In this document: positions 48,611 through 58,689 of the stretch, in pieces
How positions within the stretch are numbered: the first letter of the stretch is position 1
Layout: every line of letters starts with the position of its first letter
Assembly (NCBI GenBank): GCA_035934015.1
Contig: DASYYH010000003.1
Span: 417,084-481,083 of the forward strand
From: Candidatus Acidiferrales bacterium
GTDB taxonomy: Bacteria > Acidobacteriota > Terriglobia > Acidiferrales > UBA7541
Direction of reading: 5' to 3'
DNA length: 64,000 nt
Made by a program: the position numbers and the translations under genes
Notes under the pieces: generated by a model
Database searches by the model: none
What the model was told of the DNA's origin: nothing
The model's input: only the letters and a program-made list of their open reading frames with translations

Positions 48611-49243
48611 TTACTTGGAATACAACTCGACGATAAGCTGTTCGTTCATCGCCGGAGTCTGCACGTCGTCGCGGCGCGGCAAAGCCAGCACGCGCGCTTT
48701 GAAATTCTCACGGTCGATTTCAAGCCACGGCACTGCGTTCTGATTCTGCGCCAGATTTCGCGCTTCGAGCACCATGGCGTTCTGATGCATCTTCTGCCGG
48801 ATGGTAATATCGTCTCCCACTTTCACCAGATAGTTCGGAATATTCACTTTGTGGCCTCCGACGAGCACGTGGCCATGGGAAACGAGCTGCCGCGCCTGCG
48901 AACGAGAACTGGCCAGACCCGCGCGATACATCACGTTATCCAGCCTGCGCTCGAGCATGACCATCAAATTCGAGCCCGTGGGCCCCTGCGCACGCGCCGC
49001 CTTCTGGTAATAGTGGCGGAACTGGCGCTCAAGCAAGCCGTAGGTGCGCTTCATCTTCTGCTTCTCGCGCAACTGCACGCCGTAGCCGACCATTTTCGGG
49101 CGGCGCGCCTGACCGTGCTGGCCGGGAACAAAATTGCGTTTTTCGATGGCACATTTTTCCGTAAAACACCGGAGGCCCTTGAGGAAGAGTTTCATCCCTT
49201 CCCTGCGGCACAGCCGGCAAACCGCTTCACGATGTCTTGCCAA
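48611..49243 (-). CDS. rpsD: 30S ribosomal protein S4 (zinc-binding form)
   Basis: 210 aa. Starts with TTG 49243. Four cysteines near the N-terminus (Cys9, Cys12, Cys26, Cys31: CRLC..CFTEKC) indicate the zinc-containing paralogue form. The S4 RNA-binding domain ([34 protein letters not shown]) is at about 95-160. S4 nucleates 30S assembly and, in many bacteria, represses the alpha operon. Confidence 0.97.
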   Translation of the reverse strand: MARHREAVCRLCRREGMKLFLKGLRCFTEKCAIEKRNFVPGQHGQARRPKMVGYGVQLREKQKMKRTYGLLERQFRHYYQKAARAQGPTGSNLMVMLERRLDNVMYRAGLASSRSQARQLVSHGHVLVGGHKVNIPNYLVKVGDDITIRQKMHQNAMVLEARNLAQNQNAVPWLEIDRENFKARVLALPRRDDVQTPAMNEQLIVELYSK

Positions 49244-49277
49244 TTCTGCTTCTCCTTTGCTCTTCCCTAAAAACCGA

Positions 49278-49742
49278 TCAGACGCGGCGGCGCTTCGGCG
49301 GGCGGCAGCCGTTATGCGGCACCGGCGTCACGTCTTTAATCAATCGAATGTGCAAGCCCGCGGAAGCCAAAGCACGCACGGCGGACTCGCGCCCGGCACC
49401 CGGGCCTTTCACGCGGACTTCAATCGACTTCATGCCGTATTGGTCGCGCGCAACCCCAGCCGCGGTCATAGCGGCCTGCTGGGCCGCATACGGCGTGCCC
49501 TTGCGAGAGCCCTTGAAGCCCACGGAGCCAGCCGAAGCCCAGCTCACCACGCGGCCTTCGGGGTCGCTCAACGTGATGATCGTGTTGTTGAACGTCGCTT
49601 GAACATAAGCCGTGCCCTGCGGCACCACACGCTTCTCCCTCTTCTTGCGGAATTCCTTCTTCCGCTTCGCGGTTTTGCCTGTCGCGGCGGCCTTGCCTGC
49701 CGCTGGCGCTCCACCCTCTTGCTGTTGCGGTTCCTTTGCCAC
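49278..49742 (-). CDS. rpsK: 30S ribosomal protein S11
   Basis: 154 aa with GTG start at 49742. The conserved core [53 protein letters not shown] is complete. An N-terminal Gln/Gly/Ala/Lys-rich extension of about 35 residues precedes it, longer than in E. coli. Between rpsM and rpsD as usual. Confidence 0.97.
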   Translation of the reverse strand: MAKEPQQQEGGAPAAGKAAATGKTAKRKKEFRKKREKRVVPQGTAYVQATFNNTIITLSDPEGRVVSWASAGSVGFKGSRKGTPYAAQQAAMTAAGVARDQYGMKSIEVRVKGPGAGRESAVRALASAGLHIRLIKDVTPVPHNGCRPPKRRRV

Positions 49743-49766
49743 GAGTGCTCTTCTCCTTGGGCCGCG

Positions 49767-50153
49767 TTACTTGCGGACCGCGGCTTTCTTCTTGGCTGCC
49801 ACGGCGCCCTTGCGCGGGCCTTTGCGCGTGCGGGCGTTTGTGTGCGTGCGCTGGCCGCGGACCGGCAAATTGCGGCGATGACGCAGGCCGCGGTAGCACT
49901 GAATCTCGATCAGCCGCCGGATGTTCATCTGCATCTCCTTGCGGAGATCGCCCTCGACGCGGCCCTCGGATTCAATCGCCTGGCGGATATGATTGACTTC
50001 GTCTTCGCTCAAATCCTTGATTTTCTTGAAGTGATCGACATTCGCTTTCGCGCAGAGCTCCTTCGCCCGCGCCTGACCGATCCCATAGATCGCCGTAAGC
50101 CCGATCCAAAGGCGCTTATTGGGCCCCAACTCCACGCCCGCTATACGTGCCAT
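49767..50153 (-). CDS. rpsM: 30S ribosomal protein S13
   Basis: 128 aa. [34 protein letters not shown] is the canonical start, and the C-terminal [27 protein letters not shown] is the tRNA-contacting tail. It follows rpmJ by 24 nt and precedes rpsK by 24 nt. The C-terminal Lys/Ala tail is slightly longer than usual. Confidence 0.98.
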   Translation of the reverse strand: MARIAGVELGPNKRLWIGLTAIYGIGQARAKELCAKANVDHFKKIKDLSEDEVNHIRQAIESEGRVEGDLRKEMQMNIRRLIEIQCYRGLRHRRNLPVRGQRTHTNARTRKGPRKGAVAAKKKAAVRK

Positions 50154-50177
50154 CTCGCTTCCTCCCTAACCGAAAAA

Positions 50178-50291
50178 CTAACCCTGGCGCTGGCGGTGCT
50201 TTGGATTGCTGCAAACCACACGAACCACGCCGCGCCGGTGGACAATCTTGCATTTCATGCAAATCTTTTTAACTGACGCGCGAACTTTCAT
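50178..50291 (-). CDS. rpmJ: 50S ribosomal protein L36 (zinc form)
   Basis: 37 aa, too short for routine ORF calling. The sequence begins [21 protein letters not shown] and ends [11 protein letters not shown]; Cys11, Cys14, Cys27 and His32 form the zinc site of the C+ type. It sits between infA and rpsM, the conserved position. Confidence 0.97.
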   Translation of the reverse strand: MKVRASVKKICMKCKIVHRRGVVRVVCSNPKHRQRQG

Positions 50292-50313
50292 TTTCTGCTC
50301 CCTGCTCCCGCCG

Positions 50314-50577
50314 CTACTTATAGCGATAGACGATGCGGCCGCGAGTCAAATCGTACGGCGAAAGCTCGACCGCAACTTTGTCTCCCGGCAGGATGCGAAT
50401 GAAATTCTTGCGCATCTTGCCGGAAATGTGCGCGAGCACCTGATGCTTATTCTCGAGCTCGACGCGAAACATCGCGTTTGGCAACGGCTCAATCACCGTG
50501 GCCATCACTTCAATGGCGTCCTCTTTCGGATTCCCGGAGTCCGCCTTCTTCGGTTCGTCGTGCGGTCTATTTGCCAT
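50314..50577 (-). CDS. infA: Translation initiation factor IF-1
   Basis: 87 aa. The OB fold runs from [24 protein letters not shown] to the C-terminal RGRIVYRYK. About 15 extra residues ([16 protein letters not shown]) precede it compared with E. coli IF-1, which may be an added tail or a misplaced start. It blocks the ribosomal A site during initiation. Located between map and rpmJ. Confidence 0.96.
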   Translation of the reverse strand: MANRPHDEPKKADSGNPKEDAIEVMATVIEPLPNAMFRVELENKHQVLAHISGKMRKNFIRILPGDKVAVELSPYDLTRGRIVYRYK

Positions 50578-50613
50578 GCGCTCCTATGCGACCAAGTTCT
50601 CCAACCATTTCGC

Positions 50614-51387
50614 CTACCAAACCGGACCGGCGGCATCGCGCGGACGGGTCAAAATCCACGGGCCATTTTCCGTGACAGCGACGGTGTGCTCAAAATGCGC
50701 CGAGTCGCTTCCATCGCATGTCACAGCAGTCCACTGATCGTCCAGAACACGAACTTCCGGGCCGCCGACATTCACCATCGGCTCGATGGCAAGGACCATG
50801 CCCTTCTGCAACTTCGGCCCATGCCCCGGCTCGCCGTAATTCGGCAGCTGGAGATCTTCGTGCATCTTCGTGCCAATGCTGTGGCCGACAAACTCGCGGA
50901 CCACGGAAAAGCCATTTTGTTCGACGTGCTGCTGCACCGCAGCGGAAATGTCCGTCAGGCGATTGCCGGGCCGAATTTTGTCGATGCCGCACTCGAGCGC
51001 TTCGCGCGTAACGCGCAGGAGCCTCTCGTGAGCCGGATCGACCTTTCCAACGGGAACGGTCAGCGCCGCATCGCCGAAGTAGCTGTCGAGTTCGACTCCA
51101 AAATCCATCGAAAGAATGTCCCCTTCTTTCACGGAACGCTTCGCCGAAGGAATCCCATGCACGACTTCATTGTTGATCGAGGTGCAGAGCGATTTCGGAT
51201 ACCCGTGATAGCCCTTGAACGCGGGACGCGCGCCGTGTTCCTTGGCGTACCCTTCCGCGAACTCGTCGAGCTCCATCGTTGTCACGCCGGGCCGAATCAT
51301 TTTCCGCAATTCCGTCAATGCTCCCCAGACGACCATGCCGGCACGATGCATCGTTTCCAGTTCTTCCTGCGAACGGCAAATAATCAT
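50614..51387 (-). CDS. map: Methionine aminopeptidase, type I
   Basis: 257 aa. The metal ligands are in SMDFGVELDSYFGDAALTV (Asp pair), GHSIGTKMHEDLQLPNYG (His), VLAIEPM (Glu) and the C-terminal EHTVAVTENG (Glu). It removes N-terminal Met from nascent proteins. ATG 51387 overlaps the adk stop (ATGA), so expression is coupled to adk. Confidence 0.97.
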   Translation of the reverse strand: MIICRSQEELETMHRAGMVVWGALTELRKMIRPGVTTMELDEFAEGYAKEHGARPAFKGYHGYPKSLCTSINNEVVHGIPSAKRSVKEGDILSMDFGVELDSYFGDAALTVPVGKVDPAHERLLRVTREALECGIDKIRPGNRLTDISAAVQQHVEQNGFSVVREFVGHSIGTKMHEDLQLPNYGEPGHGPKLQKGMVLAIEPMVNVGGPEVRVLDDQWTAVTCDGSDSAHFEHTVAVTENGPWILTRPRDAAGPVW

Positions 51388-52052
51388 GCGCGAGCCTCAA
51401 ACTTCGAGAGCGCGCTGAAAACCGATGCCGTCACGGTCTCCATGCTGGCCGCACCGTCCACTTCATGGAGCACACCTTGCGAACGGTAATACTCCACGAG
51501 CGTCTTGGTCTGCCGGTCGTATGCTGCGAGCCGCTCCCGAATCACTTCCGGCTTATCATCGGCGCGCTGCACGAGTTCTCCGCCATCTACATCGCAGCGG
51601 CCATCGAGCCTCGGCGGACGATCATAAATATTGTAAATTTCGCCGCACGCCTTGCACGTTCGCCGACCCGTCAGCCGCCGCATCAAAACATCTTCCGCAA
51701 CGTCGAAGTAAATCACCGCCGGCGCGCCCAAACCCTGCTTCTTCAAAATTGCGCTGAGCGCTTCCGCTTGCGCGACGGTGCGCGGGAAACCGTCAAAAAC
51801 GAATCCGTTCCTGCAATCCGGGCGCGCGGTGCGTTCCTCAACCATTCGCAACACAAGCGCGTCGGATACCAATTCGCCGCGTTCCATCACGGGCTTCGCC
51901 AGCAGCCCCAATTCCGTGCCGCGACTCACGTTCTCCCGCAGCATGTCGCCCGTGGAAAGATGCGGCACGCCAGACCTCGACGCCACGAGCTTGGCCTGCG
52001 TTCCCTTTCCCGCTCCGGGTGGCCCGAGAAAAATCACCGCACGAGCGAGCAT
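51384..52052 (-). CDS. adk: Adenylate kinase, zinc-LID type
   Basis: About 222 aa. The P-loop GPPGAGKGTQ lies near the N-terminus, and the LID domain has a CKACGEIYNIYDRPPRLDGRC set of cysteines, the structural zinc site of Gram-positive-type Adk. It equilibrates ATP, ADP and AMP. ATG 52052 gives the family's normal length; the frame extends to TTG 52082, which overlaps the secY stop (TTGA), so that start is also possible. Inserted between secY and map as in many bacteria. Confidence 0.95.
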   Translation of the reverse strand: MLARAVIFLGPPGAGKGTQAKLVASRSGVPHLSTGDMLRENVSRGTELGLLAKPVMERGELVSDALVLRMVEERTARPDCRNGFVFDGFPRTVAQAEALSAILKKQGLGAPAVIYFDVAEDVLMRRLTGRRTCKACGEIYNIYDRPPRLDGRCDVDGGELVQRADDKPEVIRERLAAYDRQTKTLVEYYRSQGVLHEVDGAASMETVTASVFSALSKFEARA

Positions 52053-52078
52053 CTTCGCTGACTGGTGCTGCGTCACGA

Positions 52079-53482
52079 TCAAGCACCATGGCCACGCGCC
52101 CGTCCGCGGCGAGTAAAGCCTTCATAATTACGCATGACGAGCTGCGCTTCGAGCTGCTGTACCGTGTCCATAGCGACGCCAACCACGATCAAGAGCGAAG
52201 TGCCGCCGAAATAGAAGTTGACGTTCAAACCTTCGAGAATGAAGCGCCAGAAATGCTCGTCAATCCAATTGCCGACCAAAGGCAAGTGCTGCAGGTGAAT
52301 GCCGGAGATCATCCACTCCGGAATGACGCACACGAGAGCCAGATACAGCCCGCCGACAAGCGTCAAGCGCGTCAACACCTTGTTGATATGCTCCGACGTA
52401 TTGCGGCCCGGGCGAATGCCGGGAATGAAGCCGCCGTACTTGCGCATGTTGTCAGCAAGCTCTGTGGGATTAAAAATAATTCCCACATAAAAAAACGCGA
52501 AGAAAACGATCAGCAAAACGTAAATCAGCGTATACAGAGGCTCGCCCCATGCAAAGGTGCGCGCGAAGCTCTGCAGAAACGCCGAGCGGTTCTGAAAAAC
52601 CATGGCGATCGTCTGCGGAAAAGTCAGCAGCGAACTCGCGAAGATCGGCGGAATCACGCCGCCGGAATTGACGCGCAGCGGCAGATAGGTCATCTGGCCG
52701 CCCATGACTTTGCGGCCCATGACGCGCTTGGCGTACTGCACAGGAATGCGGCGCTGGCCGCGCTCGACGAACACGATGAACGCCACGACTGCAACCATCA
52801 GAACCAGCAGGCTCACGATGGCGATCGGGCCGTAGGCCCCCCATTGTCCGCTTGTGGTCATTTGCCACAAATCTTCGACGGCGCGCGGCAGTCCGACCAC
52901 GATGCCGGCGAAAATGATGAGCGACATTCCGTTGCCGATGCCGCGGTCGCTGATCTGCTCACCGAGCCACATGATGAAGGCCGAGCCAGTCGTCAACGTC
53001 AGGACCGTCATGGCGACGAAGCGTATGCCCGGGTGATACACGAGTTGCTGGCCCAAGACATTCTGATGCTGCAACGTGGCCGCGATCGTCAGCGACTGGA
53101 AGATGCTCAAAATGATCGTCAGGTAGCGCGTATACTGCGTAATTTTCTTGCGGCCCAGCTCGCCTTCTTTTTTCAGGCGATCCAAATAGGGCCACACGAC
53201 AACCATCAATTCGAGAATGATCGCCGCCGTAATGTACGGCATGATGCCCAAAGCGAAAATCGACAAGCGGCGCAGGTTGCCGCCGCTGAACAAGTCCACG
53301 ATGCCGAGAACGGAATTGCGGTTTTGCTGGAACAAGCTGAGAAGCAGTTCGTTATTGATTCCGGGCGTGGTGATGAACGCGCCCAGCCGGTAAACGGCCA
53401 GAATCATCAACGTGAAAAGACACCGGTTGCGGAGGTCCGGCGTAGTGATGATATTCCGAAATGCTTCGACAAGCTTTCTCAT
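52079..53482 (-). CDS. secY: Preprotein translocase subunit SecY
   Basis: 467 aa, ten TM helices expected. The plug/TM2a region (NSVLGIVDLFSGGNLRRLSIFALGIMPYITAAI) and the cytoplasmic loops containing YAKRVMGRKV and GLNVNFYFGGTSLLIVVGVAMDT are typical. SecY is the channel that SecA (at 29764) drives. ATG 53482 overlaps the rplO stop (ATGA). Normal position between rplO and adk. Confidence 0.97.
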   Translation of the reverse strand: MRKLVEAFRNIITTPDLRNRCLFTLMILAVYRLGAFITTPGINNELLLSLFQQNRNSVLGIVDLFSGGNLRRLSIFALGIMPYITAAIILELMVVVWPYLDRLKKEGELGRKKITQYTRYLTIILSIFQSLTIAATLQHQNVLGQQLVYHPGIRFVAMTVLTLTTGSAFIMWLGEQISDRGIGNGMSLIIFAGIVVGLPRAVEDLWQMTTSGQWGAYGPIAIVSLLVLMVAVVAFIVFVERGQRRIPVQYAKRVMGRKVMGGQMTYLPLRVNSGGVIPPIFASSLLTFPQTIAMVFQNRSAFLQSFARTFAWGEPLYTLIYVLLIVFFAFFYVGIIFNPTELADNMRKYGGFIPGIRPGRNTSEHINKVLTRLTLVGGLYLALVCVIPEWMISGIHLQHLPLVGNWIDEHFWRFILEGLNVNFYFGGTSLLIVVGVAMDTVQQLEAQLVMRNYEGFTRRGRARGHGA

Positions 53483-53928
53483 TGCAAAACTTCGACCTTA
53501 CCCCCGGCGGAAGCGATTTTCTGCTCCGCGGAACGGCTGAACTTGTGCGCGTGCACGGTGAGCGCGACTTTCAGTTCGCCATCGCCCAAAATCTTGATGC
53601 CATCGCGCCGAACATGAATGATGCCGCGCGCTTCGAGCGTGTCCGGCGTGACAGTCTCGCCGGCGCTGAAGGCATTGAGCATTTCGACGTTTACGATGGC
53701 GTACTCCTTGTGATGCAAACTGTGAAATCCGCGCTTCGGCAGGCGGCGATGCAAAGGCATCTGGCCGCCTTCAAATCCGGGACGCCGCGAATAGCCGCGA
53801 CGCGACTGCTGGCCCTTGTTTCCCGCGCCGGCGGTCTTTCCCATCTTCGAGCCCATGCCGCGGCCCACGCGAACCTTGCGATGGCGCGACCCGCGCGGTG
53901 GCTTCAAATTGGATAGCTTTACGCTCAT
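53479..53928 (-). CDS. rplO: 50S ribosomal protein L15
   Basis: 149 aa. LSNLKPPRGSRHRKVRVGRGMGSKMGKTAGAGNKGQ and GGQMPLHRRLPKRGF are L15 signatures. It stops inside the secY start (ATGA), the classic spc-operon arrangement. Confidence 0.97.
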   Translation of the reverse strand: MSVKLSNLKPPRGSRHRKVRVGRGMGSKMGKTAGAGNKGQQSRRGYSRRPGFEGGQMPLHRRLPKRGFHSLHHKEYAIVNVEMLNAFSAGETVTPDTLEARGIIHVRRDGIKILGDGELKVALTVHAHKFSRSAEQKIASAGGKVEVLQ

Positions 53929-53939
53929 GATGTGCCCCG

Positions 53940-54134
53940 TTACTCCTCGATGCGAACCAGATGATGGACTCGCGCGATCATGCCGCGGATGGACGGATTA
54001 TCCGGACGCTCGACAACCTGATTCATCCGGCGAAATCCCAAGCCGCGAATCGTCTGGCGCATGCTGCGCGGGCAGCCAATGAAGCTGACTACCCAGCGTA
54101 TCTTCAACGTGTCCGATTTTTTCTTTGTCGCCAT
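53940..54134 (-). CDS. rpmD: 50S ribosomal protein L30
   Basis: 64 aa, normal size. IRWVVSFIGCPRSMRQTIRGLGF is the L30 signature, with IRGMIARVHHLVRIEE at the end. Lies between rpsE and rplO. Confidence 0.96.
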   Translation of the reverse strand: MATKKKSDTLKIRWVVSFIGCPRSMRQTIRGLGFRRMNQVVERPDNPSIRGMIARVHHLVRIEE

Positions 54135-54149
54135 ATCGTTTTCAAATCC

Positions 54150-54686
54150 TTACGCGGTTGCCGCTTCTGCCGCTTTGCCGCGCTCCTCGTTCACTTTCGC
54201 TGCGTCTTTCAAATGCAGGAGCGCATCGAAGGTCGCTTTGATCACATTGTGCGGATTCGACGTACCGATCGATTTGGTCAGCACGTTTTGAATTCCCGCA
54301 ACTTCCATCACCGCGCGCACCGGACCGCCGGCAATGATTCCAGTTCCTTCCGGCGCGGGCTTCAGCAGTACTTGCCCTGAACCGTAACGGCCAAGAACCT
54401 GATGAGGAATTGACGAGCCTTTCAGATTGAGCTTGACCATATTCTTCTTCGCCTGCTCGATAGCCTTGCGAATCGCCATGGGAACTTCGCGCGCCTTGCC
54501 CATACCAAAGCCGGCGTGGCCATTTTGATCGCCGACAACGACCAGCGCGGAAAAACTGAGGTTTTTGCCTCCCTTGACGACCTTCGTGACGCGATTGATG
54601 TTGACGACCTGATCTTTGACGTTGGCCGGATTGGCGTCAATCTGCCGGCGAACTGCAAGCGTGTCTTTGAGCTCTTGTTTCGGCAT
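54150..54686 (-). CDS. rpsE: 30S ribosomal protein S5
   Basis: 178 aa. The double-stranded RNA-binding fold ([38 protein letters not shown] split over about 25-65) and [27 protein letters not shown] are diagnostic. S5 affects decoding accuracy. Starts with ATG 54686. Confidence 0.97.
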   Translation of the reverse strand: MPKQELKDTLAVRRQIDANPANVKDQVVNINRVTKVVKGGKNLSFSALVVVGDQNGHAGFGMGKAREVPMAIRKAIEQAKKNMVKLNLKGSSIPHQVLGRYGSGQVLLKPAPEGTGIIAGGPVRAVMEVAGIQNVLTKSIGTSNPHNVIKATFDALLHLKDAAKVNEERGKAAEAATA

Positions 54687-54691
54687 AAGCT

Positions 54692-55072
54692 TCAGAACTT
54701 CAATCCCGCCTCTCGAGCCGCTTCAGCGAGCGCCTGAATACGGCCATGATATTGGTAGCCACCGCGGTCGAAGACCACCTTCTCGACTCCCGCCGCTTTG
54801 GCGCGCTCGGCAATGATTTTGCCGACGATCTTCGCGGCGGCGACATTGCCTCCGCCCTTGATCTGCTTCTTCACATCGGCATCGAGCGAACTGGCCGACG
54901 CGATGGTGTGCCCCTTGCGGTCGTCAATTACCTGTGCGCGGATATGCTTAATCGAGCGATATACGCAAAGACGGGGCCGCTCTTCGGTTCCCACAAGCGT
55001 CTGCCGCATGCGCTGATGAATCCGCTGGCGGTGCAAGTCACGCGACAATTTTCGTACTGGAACAACTGCCAT
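54692..55072 (-). CDS. rplR: 50S ribosomal protein L18
   Basis: 126 aa. [31 protein letters not shown] and [26 protein letters not shown] are L18 hallmarks. It binds 5S rRNA with L5. Only 5 nt separate its stop... from the rpsE start, consistent with coupling. Confidence 0.97.
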   Translation of the reverse strand: MAVVPVRKLSRDLHRQRIHQRMRQTLVGTEERPRLCVYRSIKHIRAQVIDDRKGHTIASASSLDADVKKQIKGGGNVAAAKIVGKIIAERAKAAGVEKVVFDRGGYQYHGRIQALAEAAREAGLKF

Positions 55073-55111
55073 TGCTCTTCTCCTTCAACAGCCTGAATCT
55101 TCAAGGCCCGC

Positions 55112-55657
55112 TTACGCCGCGGTCTTGGCTGCGCCAGCTTTTCCGGCCTTCTTCTTCAAGCGCTCGCCGACGATGCGAATACCTTTTTGCTTGTACGGAT
55201 CGGGTGGCCGGAGCCCGCGAATATTCGCGGCTACCTGTCCGACAACTCCTTTGTCCGCGCCGGTCACCGTGACATGCGTCTGCTTGTCGACGGCGATCTG
55301 AATCCCCTCAGGAATCGGAAAGTTGATCGGATGCGAATAGCCGAGGGCGAAGACGACGCTCTTGCCTTTGACCTCCGCACGATAGCCGACGCCCACGATG
55401 TCGAGTTCCTTTTTGAATCCTTCGGTTACGCCCTTTACGGCATTGGCGACGAGCGCGCGAGCCAGACCGTGCAGCGCACGCTGCATTTCGTTCTGCCGCG
55501 TAGCGACCAAATGGCCATCCTTCTGCTCGAATTTGATCTTCCCGGGAACGGGAACGCGCATCTTGCCCTTGGGGCCCTGGATTTCGATGGCGTCCGCTGC
55601 GATGCTCACTTTCACGCCACTCGGAATCGCGATCGGTTTTTTTCCTATACGCGACAT
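55112..55657 (-). CDS. rplF: 50S ribosomal protein L6
   Basis: 181 aa. [15 protein letters not shown] opens it, and [14 protein letters not shown] plus [20 protein letters not shown] are the conserved C-terminal RNA-contact segment. A Lys/Ala tail ends the protein. 39 nt before rplR, 4 nt after rpsH. Confidence 0.97.
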   Translation of the reverse strand: MSRIGKKPIAIPSGVKVSIAADAIEIQGPKGKMRVPVPGKIKFEQKDGHLVATRQNEMQRALHGLARALVANAVKGVTEGFKKELDIVGVGYRAEVKGKSVVFALGYSHPINFPIPEGIQIAVDKQTHVTVTGADKGVVGQVAANIRGLRPPDPYKQKGIRIVGERLKKKAGKAGAAKTAA

Positions 55658-55661
55658 AGCT

Positions 55662-56057
55662 CTACCAAACCTCGCACAAAAGTTCGCCGCCGACGCCTTC
55701 TTTTCGCGCCGTGTGACCGCTCATGATGCCGCGCGGCGTCGAAAGAATCGCCACGCCCATTCCGCCGACGACGGGACGGATTTCGTTCTTGCCTACGTAC
55801 CGCCGACAGCCGGGACGGGAAATGCGCTTGAGGCCGGTCAGAACACTGCGCTTGTCGGGCGTGTAACGGAAGAACACGCGCAAGACCTTGCGTTTATTTT
55901 CGTCGACCAGCTTGTACGTGGAAACGTAGCCTTCTTCCTTCAGAATGCGGGCAATCTCCACCTTCATTTTGGACGCGGGCAAATCCACGCGCGGATGGCG
56001 CGCCCGCACGGCATTGCGCATGCGCGTCAGCATGTCAGCTATAGGGTCAGTATTCAT
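55662..56057 (-). CDS. rpsH: 30S ribosomal protein S8
   Basis: 131 aa. [18 protein letters not shown] at the start and [31 protein letters not shown] at the end are canonical S8. In many bacteria S8 is the translational repressor of the spc operon. Starts ATG 56057, 9 nt after rpsN. Confidence 0.97.
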   Translation of the reverse strand: MNTDPIADMLTRMRNAVRARHPRVDLPASKMKVEIARILKEEGYVSTYKLVDENKRKVLRVFFRYTPDKRSVLTGLKRISRPGCRRYVGKNEIRPVVGGMGVAILSTPRGIMSGHTARKEGVGGELLCEVW

Positions 56058-56066
56058 CGATCGTCC

Positions 56067-56252
56067 TTACCAGCTCGCCTTCGTCACGCCGGGGATTTCT
56101 CCCTTGAGCGCCAAGCCGCGGAAACAGATGCGGCACATTTCGAATTTGCGCAGAAACGCGCGCGGCCGGCCGCAAATGCGGCAGCGGTTGCGAACGCGAA
56201 TCTTGTACTTCAACTTCTTCTTCATCTTGGCGCATCGTGCGGTTGTCGCCAT
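56067..56252 (-). CDS. rpsN: 30S ribosomal protein S14, type Z (zinc form)
   Basis: 61 aa. The short S14 with two CxxC pairs ([20 protein letters not shown]) is the zinc-containing form, as opposed to the ~100-aa C-minus form. Located between rplE and rpsH. Confidence 0.97.
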   Translation of the reverse strand: MATTARCAKMKKKLKYKIRVRNRCRICGRPRAFLRKFEMCRICFRGLALKGEIPGVTKASW

Positions 56253-56296
56253 CGTTTCTCCTGTAGCCCCTTCGATTCTTAATTCGATTCCAGCCC

Positions 56297-56839
56297 TTAC
56301 GACCTCAGTGGCACGCCGAGTAATTTCAAGAGCTCGCGCCCCTCTTCGTCCGTGTGCGCCGATGTAGTGAGCGTGATGTTCATGCCTTTGATCTTGTCCA
56401 CACGCGTGTAATCGATCTCCGGAAATACCAACTGATCTTTCAGCCCGAGCGTGTAGTTCCCGCGGCCGTCGAACGAATTCCCCGGAAGGCCCTTGAAGTC
56501 GCGCACGCGGGGCAGAACGATATTTGCCAACCTGTCAACAAACTCATACATGCGTTCGCCGCGCAGCGTGACCATGCAGCCGATGGGCATGCCCTTGCGG
56601 ATTTTGAAATTCGCGATGGATTTCTTCGCGCGCGTAATCACAGGCTTCTGCCCGGTGATCTGCCCAAGCTCCTGCACGGCCACATCGAGTAGCTTGACGT
56701 TCTGGCTCGCTTCGCCGAGCCCGATATTCACCGTGACTTTCTTCAGCCGCGGGACGGCCATGGGATTCGTATAGCCGAAGCGCTTCGAGAGCGCCGGCAT
56801 GGCCTCTTTGCGGTACCGTTCATGTAGTCGGCTCATCAT
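56297..56839 (-). CDS. rplE: 50S ribosomal protein L5
   Basis: 180 aa. [36 protein letters not shown] and [18 protein letters not shown] are L5 signatures. It binds 5S rRNA and P-site tRNA. ATG 56839 is followed immediately by a second ATG; the frame is open upstream but inside rplX. Confidence 0.97.
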   Translation of the reverse strand: MMSRLHERYRKEAMPALSKRFGYTNPMAVPRLKKVTVNIGLGEASQNVKLLDVAVQELGQITGQKPVITRAKKSIANFKIRKGMPIGCMVTLRGERMYEFVDRLANIVLPRVRDFKGLPGNSFDGRGNYTLGLKDQLVFPEIDYTRVDKIKGMNITLTTSAHTDEEGRELLKLLGVPLRS

Positions 56840-56874
56840 ATTCTGGCAGCCTTCGCTGGTATTCTCTTCATCTG

Positions 56875-57225
56875 TCAGCCTTCGATCGCCGCATGACAGC
56901 GGCGGCAGCTTCGCGCCTTCGAGCCGTCGGACAAGATCGTCGCGCCGATGCGCGCATGCTTGCCGCAACTCGGGCAGACAATCATCACGTTCGACAGATG
57001 AATCGGACCTTCCTTATCCAAAATCCCGCCGCGAATATTCTTCGACGGATTCGGCTTGGTGTGCTTCTTGATGATATTGGCGTGCTCGACCGTCACCCGG
57101 CGCTTCACCGGATCGACGCTCAGCACGCGGCCGCTCTTGCCCTTGTCGCGGCCAGCCATAATTTTCACGGTGTCGCCGCGACGGATCAAAATCGGATGCT
57201 TTTCTGGCGCTCGACGCTGGCGCAT
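56875..57225 (-). CDS. rplX: 50S ribosomal protein L24 with C-terminal zinc ribbon-like part
   Basis: 116 aa. The KOW domain ([38 protein letters not shown], about 20-58) is complete. The C-terminus has [19 protein letters not shown], two CxxC pairs that could bind zinc. ATG 57225 sits 2 nt after the rplN stop; the ribosome binding site lies within rplN. Confidence 0.96.
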   Translation of the reverse strand: MRQRRAPEKHPILIRRGDTVKIMAGRDKGKSGRVLSVDPVKRRVTVEHANIIKKHTKPNPSKNIRGGILDKEGPIHLSNVMIVCPSCGKHARIGATILSDGSKARSCRRCHAAIEG

Positions 57226-57227
57226 GA

Positions 57228-57596
57228 CTACCAAACCTCCGGCGCAAGAGAGATGATTTTCGTGAACTTCCTCTCGCGCAATTCACGCGCCACAGGCCCA
57301 AACACGCGTGTTCCCACCGGCTCGCCAGCTTCGTTGATGAGAACCGCAGCATTGTCGTCAAAGCGGATGTAGGTTCCATCCTTGCGCCGATGCTCTTTCC
57401 GTGTGCGCACAACGACTGCTTTCACCACCGTTCCCTGCTTGACCTGGCTATCCGGCGCCGCTTCTTTCACAGAGGCGGTGACCACGTCGCCAAGACCAGC
57501 GACAAGCCCGGCATCGCCGCCCAGCGGTAAAATTGCCGTCAACTGCCGCGCGCCGGAATTATCGGCGACGGTCAGCCACGTTCGCATCTGAACCAT
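57228..57596 (-). CDS. rplN: 50S ribosomal protein L14
   Basis: 122 aa. [22 protein letters not shown] and [27 protein letters not shown] are textbook L14. Lies between rpsQ and rplX. Confidence 0.98.
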   Translation of the reverse strand: MVQMRTWLTVADNSGARQLTAILPLGGDAGLVAGLGDVVTASVKEAAPDSQVKQGTVVKAVVVRTRKEHRRKDGTYIRFDDNAAVLINEAGEPVGTRVFGPVARELRERKFTKIISLAPEVW

Positions 57597-57617
57597 GCGC
57601 TTGCTCCCCTATTCCCG

Positions 57618-57920
57618 TTACGCTACGCGCCGCGAGCGGGCCACGATTTCAGCCAGACGCCAGCGCTTGAGTTTCGACAACGGACGGCTGGCAACGATAC
57701 GCACTGTGTCGCCTGGCCGCGCTTCATTCTGCTCGTCGTGCGCGTAATATTTCTTGCTGCTGCGCGTGACGCGCATGTATTTGCGGTGCTGCGTCGTGCG
57801 CGTCACTTTGACGACGATGGTCTTGCTCATCTTCGAGCTGGTGACTACACCGGTTAATTCCTGGCGCGCGCCGCGCTCCTGCCGGTGCTCTGCCGCGCCG
57901 CTCGTTGCTTCACTGGCCAT
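57618..57920 (-). CDS. rpsQ: 30S ribosomal protein S17
   Basis: 100 aa. The OB fold ELTGVVTSSKMSKTIVVKVTRTTQHRKYMR and HDEQNEARPGDTVRIVASRPLSKLKRWRL identify S17. An N-terminal extension of about 20 residues (ASEATSGAAEHRQERGAR) precedes the usual start. Confidence 0.96.
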   Translation of the reverse strand: MASEATSGAAEHRQERGARQELTGVVTSSKMSKTIVVKVTRTTQHRKYMRVTRSSKKYYAHDEQNEARPGDTVRIVASRPLSKLKRWRLAEIVARSRRVA

Positions 57921-57934
57921 CTGGCTTCCTCACG

Positions 57935-58243
57935 TTATTCGGCTTTCTTCCCGCGGCTCGAACGCTTATGCGTCGGCCGCTTTGAAACTTGCTTTTGCTC
58001 CGCTGCTTTTTCCGATTTCTCGCGCGCTTTGGGAGCTGTAATCGGACGCCCCAGCTCTTTCATGCGAACGAGCGTCTTGACGCGCGCCAGATCGCGCCTG
58101 GCTTCGCGCAATTTCTTGACACTCTCGGCCTGGCCGGTCGTCAACTGAAAGCGCAGGTGGAAAATCTGCTCGCCGAGTTCGTGCTCGCGGATGTGCAGTT
58201 CGTTCTCATTCAGTTCGCGAAACTTCTCCATGCGGTCCGCCAT
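57935..58243 (-). CDS. rpmC: 50S ribosomal protein L29, C-terminally extended
   Basis: 102 aa; most L29 are about 65. The two-helix core (KFRELNENELHIREHELGEQIFHLRFQLTTGQAES..KKLREARRDLARVKTLVRMKEL) is followed by about 35 residues rich in Lys/Arg/Glu/Ser. Its ATG shares one base with the rplP stop (TGATG), indicating coupling. Confidence 0.95.
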   Translation of the reverse strand: MADRMEKFRELNENELHIREHELGEQIFHLRFQLTTGQAESVKKLREARRDLARVKTLVRMKELGRPITAPKAREKSEKAAEQKQVSKRPTHKRSSRGKKAE

Positions 58244-58659
58244 CAGAGCTCCTCCGCACGCGTAACGAATTTGGTCCGGATAGGCAGCTTCTGCGCAGCC
58301 AAGTCCATAGCCTCGGTGGCCGCAGCGATATCCACTCCGGACATCTCAAACATCACGCGTCCCGGCTTCACGACGGCGACCCAGCGTTCTGGCGGCCCTT
58401 TGCCCTTGCCCATGCGCGTCTCAGCCGGTTTCTTGGTGAACGGCTTGTCCGGAAAAACTCGAATCCAGAGCTTTCCGCCGCGCTTGATGAATCGCGTAAT
58501 GGCCACGCGCGCAGCCTCAATCTGGCGGTCGGTAATCCACGCCGGTTCGAGCGCCTTCAGGCCGTACTCTCCAAAAGCCAGCGCCCCGCCGCGCCAGGAT
58601 TTGCCCGAGCGCCGGCCGCGCTGTTGCTTCCGGTACTTCACTTTTTTCGGCATCAACAT
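58243..58659 (-). CDS. rplP: 50S ribosomal protein L16
   Basis: 138 aa. It starts [25 protein letters not shown], the usual form, and [27 protein letters not shown] is the conserved centre near the peptidyl-transferase site. Lies between rpsC and rpmC. Confidence 0.98.
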   Translation of the reverse strand: MLMPKKVKYRKQQRGRRSGKSWRGGALAFGEYGLKALEPAWITDRQIEAARVAITRFIKRGGKLWIRVFPDKPFTKKPAETRMGKGKGPPERWVAVVKPGRVMFEMSGVDIAAATEAMDLAAQKLPIRTKFVTRAEEL

Positions 58660-58689
58660 AATTCGCTGTCCTTAAACTCCCGCCGCCAT